A DNA stretch of 64,000 nt from Rhizobium binae (GTDB lineage Bacteria; Pseudomonadota; Alphaproteobacteria; Rhizobiales; Rhizobiaceae), in contig NZ_CP071604.1 in assembly GCF_017357225.1 (NCBI RefSeq), forward strand, positions 251,001 through 315,000. Direction: 5' to 3'. Positions 56,770 through 64,000 of the stretch are shown here, one piece after another (positions within the stretch are counted from its first letter, which is position 1; every line of letters begins with the position of its first letter). Below the pieces are notes generated by a model that searched no databases, had not been told where the DNA came from, and was given only the letters and a program-made list of their open reading frames with translations. The position numbers were made by a program, and so were the translations under genes.

Positions 56770-57369
56770 TCAGCGCAGTGCGCCGACCAGAACGTCGCGG
56801 CCGTTCTCGATGGTGACCCAGCGGCCGGCATTGTAGCTCGACTGCCGCTTGACGAAGGAATAAGGCGTTCCGAACCACGGCTTGACGTCGGCGGCGAGGT
56901 TGTCGAGCACGAAGTCGCCTTCGGCGGTCCGCAGCGTCAGGACGGCATGGCCCTCGCCGTCGGGCTTGCGCACGACGGTCATCAGCAGATCGGCGGCCGA
57001 AATGCCGCGCTGGATCAGCATGCGGCGCTTCAAAAGCGCGAAATCCTCGCAGTCGCCGGCGGTGGTCGGGTAGGCCCAGACCTCATCCTTGCCGTAGATT
57101 TCCTTGTCGGTCATCGGCGTGATCGTGCGGTTGACCATGGCGTTGACCGAACGGACGAGCGACCACTCTGCCGGGGTCATCTCGACGGGGCTCGCGTTGC
57201 GGTTTGCGCCGCATTCGTTGCTGTGGGTCTGACAGAAATCGTAATGGCCGATCGGCTGCGAAGTGGCGTTGCCTGTTACCATGGAAGCATTTCTGCTTGG
57301 AGCTGGGATGGCGGCAGTCGCCATCGCAAACACGGCCATCATGGCCACAAAGATACCTTTGATCCGCAC
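56770..57369 (-). CDS. Bacterial transglutaminase-like cysteine proteinase (BTLCP)
   Basis: A 199-aa exported protein of family PF06035. The signal peptide spans roughly residues 1-20. The papain-like triad is visible: Cys in TTAGDCEDFALLKRRML near 108, His in GEGHAVLTLRT near 142 and Asp in FVLDNLAADV near 154. The start is GTG at 57369 with AGGAAAG upstream. A TTAA-N7-TTAA palindrome lies 32 bp upstream. Homologues often work with LapD-type signalling or envelope remodelling; no such partner is adjacent. Confidence 0.88.
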   Translation of the reverse strand: MRIKGIFVAMMAVFAMATAAIPAPSRNASMVTGNATSQPIGHYDFCQTHSNECGANRNASPVEMTPAEWSLVRSVNAMVNRTITPMTDKEIYGKDEVWAYPTTAGDCEDFALLKRRMLIQRGISAADLLMTVVRKPDGEGHAVLTLRTAEGDFVLDNLAADVKPWFGTPYSFVKRQSSYNAGRWVTIENGRDVLVGALR

Positions 57370-57400
57370 GCCCGCTCTTTCCTCGATCGCCCCTTAATTA

Positions 57401-57415
57401 TTAACAAATTGTTAA
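57401..57415. promoter_or_regulatory. TTAA-N7-TTAA palindrome upstream of the BTLCP gene
   Basis: TTAACAAATTGTTAA is a 15-base inverted repeat with CtrA-like spacing, but position 16 is T rather than the consensus C on both strands. It lies between the BTLCP start (57369) and the alpha/beta hydrolase stop. Weak candidate operator. Confidence 0.3.
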
Positions 57416-57512
57416 TGGAGAGGGCCGAGAAGAGTCAATCGTTACTTCTTAGGAGGACCTTGCGACCCGTCGACATGGTTAAAATGCAACAAGACGGGGC
57501 TTGTTTCAGCAG

Positions 57513-58328
57513 CTATTGCCCGGCCATGGCGGTACGGATGATGCCTTTGACGGCGCCCAGAATAAGGGCGATATCGCCGGGACGGGACAGGCGATGGTCG
57601 CCGTCGCGAATGAAGGTCAGCACCACGTCGTCGGCAGGAAGGTGCTCGACAAGTTTCATCGCATGCGCATGCGGCACGTCGGGATCCTTCATGCCCTGGA
57701 GGATATGCACCGGGCAGCCCGTCTCGATCATGCCGTCGAGCACGCGGTTCTTGCGGCCGTCCTCGATCAGTGCCAGCGTATAGATGTTTGGTTCCGGGCT
57801 GTATTGCGAGCGCTCCTCGAAATAGCCGCGCTCCGCCAGCGACCTACGCTCCTTCGCCTTCAGCTTCGGCTCGATCAGTTCATAGGTGAAATCGGGCGCC
57901 GGCGCGATCAGCACCATGCCCGCGAGCTTCGGCCCATCCAGTCGCGCCAGCTCCTGCGCCAGCCGCAGCGCAATCCAGCCTCCCATCGAGGAGCCGACCA
58001 GAATGACCCGGTCGGGCGCGATGTGGCGGATGACGGCCAGCGCCTCCTCCAGCCAGCGCGAGATCGTGCCGTCGCGGAAACTGCCGCCGGAAAGCCCATG
58101 GCCGGAATAGTCGAGGCGGACACAGGCGGTACCGAGTTCGCCCGCCAGGCCGTCGAGTTCCAATGCTTTGGTGCCGCTCATGTCGGAACGGTAGCCGGGT
58201 AGCCAAACAAGCGTCGGGGCGTTATTGCCGGCTTGCGCCGGGCGCACCAGCATGGCGATCTCACGCGCCGCTTCGCCTTCGCCGACCGTCAGGAACTGCG
58301 GCTGGACATTGGGCATCTGATCGGACAT
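57513..58328 (-). CDS. Alpha/beta hydrolase
   Basis: A 271-aa esterase/lipase-like protein. The nucleophile elbow is VGSSMGGWIAL near residue 112, the oxyanion region VWLPGYRSDMSGT near 40 and the catalytic His in FIRDGDHRLSRPGD near 245. AGGAG nine bases upstream supports the start. Substrate unknown. Divergent from infC. Confidence 0.88.
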   Translation of the reverse strand: MSDQMPNVQPQFLTVGEGEAAREIAMLVRPAQAGNNAPTLVWLPGYRSDMSGTKALELDGLAGELGTACVRLDYSGHGLSGGSFRDGTISRWLEEALAVIRHIAPDRVILVGSSMGGWIALRLAQELARLDGPKLAGMVLIAPAPDFTYELIEPKLKAKERRSLAERGYFEERSQYSPEPNIYTLALIEDGRKNRVLDGMIETGCPVHILQGMKDPDVPHAHAMKLVEHLPADDVVLTFIRDGDHRLSRPGDIALILGAVKGIIRTAMAGQ

Positions 58329-58505
58329 CGACGTAACTCCTGTTGTTTCGGCCTATAAAACAGATTCTTGGCAGGCTGACAGCACGTGATTTTTCCGCTA
58401 AAGGATGATATTGACTCCGTTGCAGCGATAACGAGATACGTTTGTGCACCCTGATCGGGAGCGCGCGGCTGCAACGTTCCGAAACAACGCGAGGAGAATA
58501 CGACC

Positions 58506-59042
58506 ATTCGCAGACCTTTTAAGACCGATGCGCCCGTGAAGGACGGCCCGCGCTCGAACCGTGAAATCCGCATTCCCAAAGTTCAGCTGATCGCGGCTGA
58601 CGGACAGAATATGGGCATCGTGCCTACCGACCAGGCCTTGAGAATGGCGGAAGAAGCCGGCCTCGATCTCGTCGAAATTTCCCCCAATGCCGAACCGCCG
58701 GTGTGCAAGATCCTCGATCTGGGCAAGCTGAAATACGCCAACCAGAAGAAGGCTGCCGAGGCGCGCAAGAAGCAGAAGATCGTCGAAGTCAAAGAAATCA
58801 AGATGCGCCCGAACATCGACACCCATGATTATGAGGTGAAGATGAAGGCGATGGGCCGCTTCTTCGACGAGGGCGACAAGGTCAAGGTGACGCTGAAGTT
58901 CCGCGGCCGTGAAATGGCCCACCAGGAACTCGGCATGAAGCTTCTGCAGCAGGTCAAGGCCGATACGACCGAGATCGCCAAGGTCGAAGCCGAGCCCAAG
59001 CTCGAAGGCCGCCAGATGATGATGGTACTGGCGCCGAAGTAA
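58506..59042 (+). CDS. infC: Translation initiation factor IF-3, ATT start
   Basis: Binds the 30S subunit and proofreads start codons, 178 aa. The reading starts at ATT (58506): the codons give [20 protein letters not shown] after the initiator, matching alphaproteobacterial IF-3; no ATG is available before residue 38. AGGAG lies nine bases upstream. AUU initiation lets IF-3 repress its own translation, as known for E. coli infC. Domains: N-terminal to about 80 ([20 protein letters not shown]), linker, C-terminal ([16 protein letters not shown] onward). A terminator follows at 59069. Confidence 0.95.
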   Translation: MRRPFKTDAPVKDGPRSNREIRIPKVQLIAADGQNMGIVPTDQALRMAEEAGLDLVEISPNAEPPVCKILDLGKLKYANQKKAAEARKKQKIVEVKEIKMRPNIDTHDYEVKMKAMGRFFDEGDKVKVTLKFRGREMAHQELGMKLLQQVKADTTEIAKVEAEPKLEGRQMMMVLAPK

Positions 59043-59068
59043 GCGCCAGATGCCTTTTTCGCCCAAGG

Positions 59069-59090
59069 CCGTCCGCAAGGGCGGCTTTTG
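59069..59090 (+). terminator. Intrinsic terminator after infC
   Basis: Stem GCCGTCC (59069-59075) / GGGCGGC (59080-59086) with loop GCAA, followed by TTTT. It lies 27 bp past the infC stop and separates infC from rpmI-rplT, unlike the single operon of E. coli. Confidence 0.8.
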
Positions 59091-59141
59091 TGCTTTCGGC
59101 CATCCCGATCTCGGGCTGGCGAAGATTCCTCCGCGGCCCCG

Positions 59142-59170
59142 TTGCACTTTGATGACGCTGCGGTTATAAG
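59142..59170 (+). promoter_or_regulatory. Promoter of rpmI-rplT
   Basis: -35 TTGCAC (59142-59147), 17-base spacer, -10 TATAAG (59165-59170). The predicted start near 59177 leaves a 5' leader of about 177 bases before rpmI. The remainder of the 311-bp gap (59043-59353) holds the infC terminator and this leader; a run of six T near 59310 follows a GC-rich part. Confidence 0.6.
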
Positions 59171-59353
59171 CGCGCGTCCGAACTGACCGGCAGGGCATGC
59201 CGTGGCAGTTTCGAATGCTTGCGGAACGGTTCGTCGCCGGAGCCGCAGATCAACAACAAACGCTCCCGCACCTTGTTGCGACGGCCGGAGAACCGGACTT
59301 CGCGAGAGGGCTTTTTTGATGAAGCGCGCAGGGAGGACAGAAGGAGTAGCAAA

Positions 59354-59557
59354 ATGCCCAAGATGAAGACGAAGTCCTCTGCCAAGAAGCGGTTTAAGAT
59401 CACCGCGACAGGCAAGGTCAAGGCTGCCGCTGCCGGCAAGCGCCATGGCATGATCAAGCGTACCAACAAGTTCATTCGCGATGCACGTGGCACCATGGTT
59501 CTCGCAGAACCGGATGGCCGCAAGGTTATCAAGAATTATCTGCCGAACGGTCTCTGA
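59354..59557 (+). CDS. rpmI: 50S ribosomal protein L35
   Basis: A 67-aa basic ribosomal protein, [20 protein letters not shown] onward, the normal length. AAGGAG precedes the ATG. Followed 38 bp later by rplT; the usual IF3-L35-L20 gene order is kept. Confidence 0.97.
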   Translation: MPKMKTKSSAKKRFKITATGKVKAAAAGKRHGMIKRTNKFIRDARGTMVLAEPDGRKVIKNYLPNGL

Positions 59558-59595
59558 GACTCGTCCGCGAACGCTAGATTTAAGGAGATCATGAT

Positions 59596-60000
59596 ATGGC
59601 ACGCGTAAAAAGAGGCGTCACCGCCCACGCCAAGCACAAGAAGGTTCTGAAGGCCGCCAAGGGCTTTTACGGCCGTCGCAAGAACACCATCCGCGCCGCC
59701 AAGGCCGCTGTCGACCGGTCGAAGCAGTACGCTTACCGCGACCGCAAGGTCAACAAGCGCAACTTCCGTGCGCTCTGGATCCAGCGGATCAACGCTGCCG
59801 TCCGCGAATTCGGTCTGACCTATGGCCGCTTCATCGATGGTCTGAACAAGGCCGGCATCGAAGTCGACCGCAAGGTTCTCTCCGACATGGCGATCCATGA
59901 GCCGGAAGCATTCGGCGCACTTGTCAACGCCGCCAAGAAGGCGCTTGAGTACCTCAAGGAAACCGGTACGGCCAACGAGTTTGAAGGCGCGGTTCGTTAA
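59596..60000 (+). CDS. rplT: 50S ribosomal protein L20
   Basis: A 134-aa 23S rRNA-binding protein needed early in 50S assembly; also a repressor of its operon in other bacteria. [19 protein letters not shown] and [18 protein letters not shown] are typical. AAGGAG nine bases upstream; an out-of-frame ATG lies at 59591. A strong terminator follows at 60041. Confidence 0.97.
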   Translation: MARVKRGVTAHAKHKKVLKAAKGFYGRRKNTIRAAKAAVDRSKQYAYRDRKVNKRNFRALWIQRINAAVREFGLTYGRFIDGLNKAGIEVDRKVLSDMAIHEPEAFGALVNAAKKALEYLKETGTANEFEGAVR

Positions 60001-60040
60001 CCAGCGCTTCCCAGGCTTTATGCTCTATTGAAATTTGGGA

Positions 60041-60074
60041 AACCCGCGCTGGTTTGGGCTAGCGCGGGTTTTTC
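60041..60074 (+). terminator. Strong intrinsic terminator between rplT and pheS
   Basis: Perfect 10-bp arms AACCCGCGCT (60041-60050) and AGCGCGGGTT (60061-60070) with a 10-base loop and a T-rich tail (TTTCTTTCTC). It is 40 bp after rplT and 74 bp before pheS; it may fully separate the genes or act as an attenuator of pheST. Confidence 0.88.
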
Positions 60075-60148
60075 TTTCTCTGTACTCCTTGCGCCGGCTT
60101 CCCCAGCCCGCATTTCGAACGCCGCCTGATCTGGACGGAAAGAAGACA

Positions 60149-61231
60149 ATGTCAGATATCGACCAGCTTAAATCCTCTTTGCTTTCCGATATTGCCGCCG
60201 CCGGCGATGAGCCCGCGCTCGAAGCCGTGCGTGTCTGCGCGCTCGGCAAGAAGGGTTCGATCTCGGAACTCCTGAAGACGCTCGGCGCGATGACGCCGGA
60301 GGAGCGCCAGACCCGCGGTGCTGCGATCAACGCCCTGAAGAACGAGGTGACGGACGCCATTGCCGAACGCAAGTCGGTGCTGAAAATGGCGGCGGTCAAT
60401 GCGCGGCTGAAGGCCGAGACGGTCGATGTCAGCCTGCCGGTGCGCTCCTCGCCGACCGAGCGCGGGCGCATTCATCCGATCAGCCAGATCGTCGATGAGA
60501 TCACCGCAATCTTCGCCGACATGGGCTTCTCGATCGCCGAAGGTCCCGATATCGAGACCGATTACTACAATTTCACCGCGCTGAATTTCCCCGAAGGCCA
60601 CCCGGCCCGCGAGATGCACGACACCTTCTTCTTCAATCCTGACGAAAACGGTGAGCGGAAGGTGCTGCGCACCCACACCTCGCCTGTGCAGGTGCGCACC
60701 ATGGAATCGCAGAAGCCACCGATCCGCATCATCATTCCCGGCAAGACCTATCGCCAGGACAGCGATGCCACGCACTCGCCGATGTTCCATCAGGTCGAGG
60801 GCCTGGTCATCGACAAGAAGGCCAATGTCGCCAATATCCGCTGGGTGCTCGAGGAGTTCTGCAAGACCTTCTTCGAGGTCGACAGCGTGACGATGCGCTT
60901 TCGCCCGTCCTTCTTCCCCTTCACCGAGCCCTCTTTCGAGGTCGATATCCAGTGCGACCGCTCGGGTCCGATCGTCAAGTTCGGCGAAGGCAGCGACTGG
61001 ATGGAGATCCTCGGCTGCGGCATGGTCCACCCGAACGTGCTGCGTTATGGCGGGCTCGATCCCGACGAGTATCAGGGCTTTGCCTGGGGAATGGGCCTCG
61101 ACCGCATCGCCATGCTGAAATACGGCATGCCCGACCTGCGCGACTTCTTCAACGCCGACGTCCGCTGGATGACGCATTACGGCTTCCGCCCGCTCGACAT
61201 GCCGACGCTGTTCGGCGGTTTGAGCGCTTGA
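60149..61231 (+). CDS. pheS: Phenylalanine-tRNA ligase alpha subunit
   Basis: Catalytic subunit of the alpha2beta2 enzyme charging tRNA-Phe, 360 aa from [10 protein letters not shown]. An N-terminal coiled coil (1-95) precedes the class II core: motif 1 region near [18 protein letters not shown], motif 2 near [20 protein letters not shown], and motif 3 in [17 protein letters not shown]. Fifteen bases separate it from pheT. Confidence 0.97.
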   Translation: MSDIDQLKSSLLSDIAAAGDEPALEAVRVCALGKKGSISELLKTLGAMTPEERQTRGAAINALKNEVTDAIAERKSVLKMAAVNARLKAETVDVSLPVRSSPTERGRIHPISQIVDEITAIFADMGFSIAEGPDIETDYYNFTALNFPEGHPAREMHDTFFFNPDENGERKVLRTHTSPVQVRTMESQKPPIRIIIPGKTYRQDSDATHSPMFHQVEGLVIDKKANVANIRWVLEEFCKTFFEVDSVTMRFRPSFFPFTEPSFEVDIQCDRSGPIVKFGEGSDWMEILGCGMVHPNVLRYGGLDPDEYQGFAWGMGLDRIAMLKYGMPDLRDFFNADVRWMTHYGFRPLDMPTLFGGLSA

Positions 61232-61246
61232 ACGGAGAATGGAACG

Positions 61247-63670
61247 ATGAAATTCACGCTCTCCTGGCTGAAGGAGCATCTGGAAACGGATGCCACACTC
61301 GATGAAATCTGCACTCGCCTGACCCAGATCGGTCTGGAGGTGGAGCATGTCGACGACAAGGCGGCGTTCAAGCCCTTCGTCATCGCAAGGGTTGTTTCGG
61401 CGGAAAATCATCCGCAGGCCGATCGCCTGAAGGTGCTGATGGTCGACACCGGTTCCGGCGCGCCGGTCCAGGTCGTCTGCGGCGCCCCGAATGCGCGTGC
61501 CGGCCTTATCGGCGCCTTCGCCGCTCCCGGTACCTATGTTCCCGGTATCGACGTGACGCTCGCCGTCGGCAATATCCGCGGCGTCGAAAGCCGCGGCATG
61601 ATGTGCTCCGAAAAGGAAATGCAGATCTCCGACAATCACGACGGCATCATCGATCTGCCCGACGATGCGCCGGTCGGTCAGAGTTACGCGGCCTATGCGC
61701 ATCTGGACGATCCGGTCATCGAAATCAATCTGACGCCCAATCGGCCCGACTGCACGTCGATCCACGGGATCGCCCGCGATCTCGCCGCCTCCGGTCTCGG
61801 TACGCTGAAGACACGGGCCGCGCCGTCCTTCGCCGTCGAGGGTGATACACCGGTCAAGCTGACGCTCGATCTCGACGATCCGAAACTCTGCCCCGGCTTT
61901 TCGCTGCGTCTGGTGCGCGGCGTCAGGAACGGCCCGAGCCCGCGCTGGATGCAACAGCGGCTGATCGCCATCGGCCTGCGTCCCATCAACGCGCTGGTCG
62001 ACATCACCAATTACATGACCTTCGATCAGGGCCGGCCGATGCACGTCTTCGACGCCGCCAAGGTCAGGGGCAACCTGACCGTCCGCCGCGCCAGGGAAGG
62101 CGAGACCGTGCTGGCGCTCGACCAGCGCGAATACAGGCTCGGTCCGAGCAACGTCGTCATCGCCGATGAAGACGGTATCGAATCGATCGGCGGCATCATG
62201 GGCGGCGAACACTCCGGCTGCGACGAGAACACCGTCGACGTGCTGATCGAATCGGCCCTCTGGGACCCGATGAACATCGCCAAATCGGGCCGCAGCCTCG
62301 GTATCATCACCGATGCCCGCTACCGCTTCGAACGCGGCGTCGATCCGGAATATATGGTTCCCGGTCTCGAACGCACGACGGAACTGGTGCTCGAGCTCTG
62401 CGGCGGCACGGCCGCACGGGCCGAGATCGTCGGTTATGAGGGCTATGATCCGAAGGTCGTCGACTTCCCCTATTCCGAGGTCAAGCGCCTGACGGGCCTG
62501 GAAGTCTCGACGGAGGAAAGCAACGCGATCCTCGTCCGTCTCGGATTCAAGGTCTCCGGCTCCGGAGAACGCGTTTCCGTCTCCGTTCCTTCATGGCGCC
62601 CCGATGTCGACGGCAAGGCCGATCTCGTCGAGGAGGTCATGCGCATCCACGGCGTCGACAATATCAAGCCGGCGCCGCTCGAAAGCCATGCCGCCGTCAA
62701 TGGCAGGATCCTGACGACGCTGCAGATCCGCACCCGCGCGGCCAAGCGTGCTCTTGCCTCGCGCGGCATGCTGGAGGCCGTCACCTGGTCCTTCATTCCG
62801 GAGGATCAGGCAAGGCTGTTCGGCGGCGGTTCGCCGGGCCTCAAGCTTGCCAATCCGATCGCCGCCGAAATGTCGGATATGCGGCCCTCGCTGTTGCCGG
62901 GCCTGCTGACGGCAGCCCAGCGCAATGCCGACAAAGGCTACGGCGACGTGGCGATATTCGAAGTCTCGGGCACCTATGAGAATGACAGGCCGGACGGCCA
63001 GCGCCGCGTTGCCGGCGGCATCCGCCGCGGCACCGCCTCGCTCGCTGGAGGGGGCCGCATGTGGTCGAATGCCGTGAAGGGCGGGGGCAAACCGGTCGAC
63101 GTCTTCGACGCCAAGGCCGATGCGCTCGCCGTCATCGAAGCCTGCGGCCTGCCGATGGGAAATATCCAGATCGAGCAGGGCGGCCCGGAATGGTATCATC
63201 CCGGCCGCTCGGGCACGATCAAGATGGGGCCGAAGGTGGTGCTCGGTTACTTCGGTGAATTCCACCCGCTGACACTGGAAGCGCTCGATGTCTCCGGTGC
63301 CCTCTGTGGCTTCGAGGTCTATCTCGACGCGATGGCCGAGCCGAAGAAGAAGGCGACCCGCACCAAGCCGGCGCTGGAGCTTTCACCCTTCCAGGCGGTC
63401 AAGCGCGACTTCGCCTTCGTCGTCGACAAGACGGTGGAAGCGGGCGCGATCATCAAGGCTGCGACCGGGGCCGACCGCAAGCTCGTCACCGGCGTCACCG
63501 TCTTCGATGTCTTCGAAGGTGCGTCTGTCGGCGAAGGCAAGAAGTCGGTGGCGATCGAGGTTCAGATCCAGCCGGTCGAGCGCACGCTGACGGATGAGGA
63601 TTTCGAAGCGTTGACGCAGAAGATCGTCGCGAGTGTCGCGAAGTTCACCGGCGGCGTCCTCAGAGGCTGA
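61247..63670 (+). CDS. pheT: Phenylalanine-tRNA ligase beta subunit
   Basis: An 807-aa subunit with tRNA-binding OB domain (residues 40-155, [20 protein letters not shown]), B3/B4 editing domain (about 210-390), B5 domain (400-475), a non-catalytic class II core and the C-terminal anticodon-binding FDX-ACB domain (about 710-807, [13 protein letters not shown]). Full length. A terminator-like stem follows at 63700. Confidence 0.97.
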   Translation: MKFTLSWLKEHLETDATLDEICTRLTQIGLEVEHVDDKAAFKPFVIARVVSAENHPQADRLKVLMVDTGSGAPVQVVCGAPNARAGLIGAFAAPGTYVPGIDVTLAVGNIRGVESRGMMCSEKEMQISDNHDGIIDLPDDAPVGQSYAAYAHLDDPVIEINLTPNRPDCTSIHGIARDLAASGLGTLKTRAAPSFAVEGDTPVKLTLDLDDPKLCPGFSLRLVRGVRNGPSPRWMQQRLIAIGLRPINALVDITNYMTFDQGRPMHVFDAAKVRGNLTVRRAREGETVLALDQREYRLGPSNVVIADEDGIESIGGIMGGEHSGCDENTVDVLIESALWDPMNIAKSGRSLGIITDARYRFERGVDPEYMVPGLERTTELVLELCGGTAARAEIVGYEGYDPKVVDFPYSEVKRLTGLEVSTEESNAILVRLGFKVSGSGERVSVSVPSWRPDVDGKADLVEEVMRIHGVDNIKPAPLESHAAVNGRILTTLQIRTRAAKRALASRGMLEAVTWSFIPEDQARLFGGGSPGLKLANPIAAEMSDMRPSLLPGLLTAAQRNADKGYGDVAIFEVSGTYENDRPDGQRRVAGGIRRGTASLAGGGRMWSNAVKGGGKPVDVFDAKADALAVIEACGLPMGNIQIEQGGPEWYHPGRSGTIKMGPKVVLGYFGEFHPLTLEALDVSGALCGFEVYLDAMAEPKKKATRTKPALELSPFQAVKRDFAFVVDKTVEAGAIIKAATGADRKLVTGVTVFDVFEGASVGEGKKSVAIEVQIQPVERTLTDEDFEALTQKIVASVAKFTGGVLRG

Positions 63671-63699
63671 TCCTGCCAGTCTTCGCCAAAGACAAGGGA

Positions 63700-63725
63700 C
63701 CGGTCGTTGCGACGACCGGCTCTTT
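63700..63725. terminator. Bidirectional stem-loop after pheT
   Basis: Arms CCGGTCGT (63700-63707) and ACGACCGG (63712-63719) with loop TGCG, followed by CTCTTTC rightward. It lies between the convergent pheT and NTF2-like genes and can serve both. Confidence 0.7.
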
Positions 63726-64000
63726 CACGTGTGAAGATGGTAGAGCTTGCTGACGATGACCCACCGGCCGTCGATCTTCAGAAGTGAGAGATAGTCGGTA
63801 AAGCGCATTCCGGCGAAATCGTCGGTGACCTTGACGCTCGCCGCGTCACCCTCGACATCGACGCTTTGTATATCCATGAAGGGCTGGGTGCCGGGTGCAG
63901 CCGGCTCCTCCGCCAGGATCGCGGTGATGAATTCGTCCCGCGTCAGCCATTCGACGGCATTCTGATAATAGCCGATGATCGAGCTTTTCGGGTGAAAGGC
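63725..64000 (-). CDS. NTF2-like / lumazine-binding-like protein, 5' partial
   Basis: Leftward; the frame runs off the right edge. The 91 visible C-terminal residues (AFHPKSSIIGYYQNAVEWLT, SVDVEGDAASVKVTDDFAGM, RFTDYLSLLKIDGRWVIVSK, then LYHLHT) match the putative lumazine-binding / SnoaL-like NTF2 superfamily (PF12893 type). Small-molecule binding or an enzymatic role is possible; nothing specific can be said. It is convergent with pheT. Confidence 0.75.
   Translation of the reverse strand, partial: AFHPKSSIIGYYQNAVEWLTRDEFITAILAEEPAAPGTQPFMDIQSVDVEGDAASVKVTDDFAGMRFTDYLSLLKIDGRWVIVSKLYHLHT

Noticed and set aside
60152..62212. A 686-codon open frame on the minus strand across pheS and pheT
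   Set aside because: It is the antisense shadow of two clearly conserved genes in GC-rich DNA, has low-complexity Asp/Gly/His/Arg content and no ribosome site.

Overview
The window reads as chromosome of a Rhizobium-type alphaproteobacterium, probably close to R. etli / R. leguminosarum. This is inferred from recognised protein sequences, from families typical of the group (DUF982, BA14K, MbfA, BTLCP), from two RIME-like mosaic palindromes and from an ATT-initiated infC. No database search was possible. Coding is dense and GC-rich. There is no rRNA and no CRISPR array, and one tRNA (Leu, CAG).

Layout. (1) 1-8842: nucleoside uptake and salvage. Two BmpA/YufPQ-type ABC permeases, cdd, purine nucleoside phosphorylase, deoC and deoA run rightward. 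deoB, add and upp run leftward towards them, and an exported retropepsin-like protease lies between. Together they import nucleosides, deaminate and phosphorolyse them, recover the bases and send the pentose to central metabolism. (2) 8952-21875: a complete Flp/Tad pilus locus. pilA and cpaA-cpaB-cpaC-cpaD-cpaE-cpaF-tadB-tadC run rightward; two TadE/TadG-like pseudopilins and a stand-alone secretin N-domain protein run leftward. A TadD-like TPR lipoprotein follows after a LysE exporter and a 355-bp element with perfect 33-bp terminal inverted repeats. (3) 22018-31357: M17 aminopeptidase, MarR-like regulator, NlpC/P60 hydrolase, then a leftward peptide-type ABC operon (binding protein, two permeases, amidase, but no ATPase), a P1-family peptidase and a small protein. 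(4) 31876-35808: a 975-aa kinase / M23-like / class III aminotransferase fusion, and purU. (5) 36026-41572: a polysaccharide locus (acyltransferase, polymerase-like protein, GH5 hydrolase, divergent Wzz-like protein). (6) 41645-46135: small genes, tRNA-Leu, and two decayed loci, a methyltransferase ghost and a ccdAB toxin-antitoxin ruin. (7) 46194-55008: lepA, tenA, XRE-cupin regulator, GNAT, HAD, deacetylase, recX, EamA exporter, a frameshifted truncated haemoglobin, and mbfA behind a perfect Irr-type palindrome. (8) 55198-56727: an IS1182-family element inserted in a terminator hairpin with an 18-bp duplication. (9) 56770-64000: BTLCP protease, alpha/beta hydrolase, then infC, rpmI-rplT and pheS-pheT, and the end of an NTF2-like gene.

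Most of the window is ordinary core genome. The most notable signals are the 355-bp inverted-repeat element, the tri-domain fusion, the ruined ccdAB and haemoglobin genes, the terminator-targeted IS, and the Irr and CtrA-like operators. No clearly new multi-gene system could be shown. All functional calls rest on reading motifs and recalled family knowledge.
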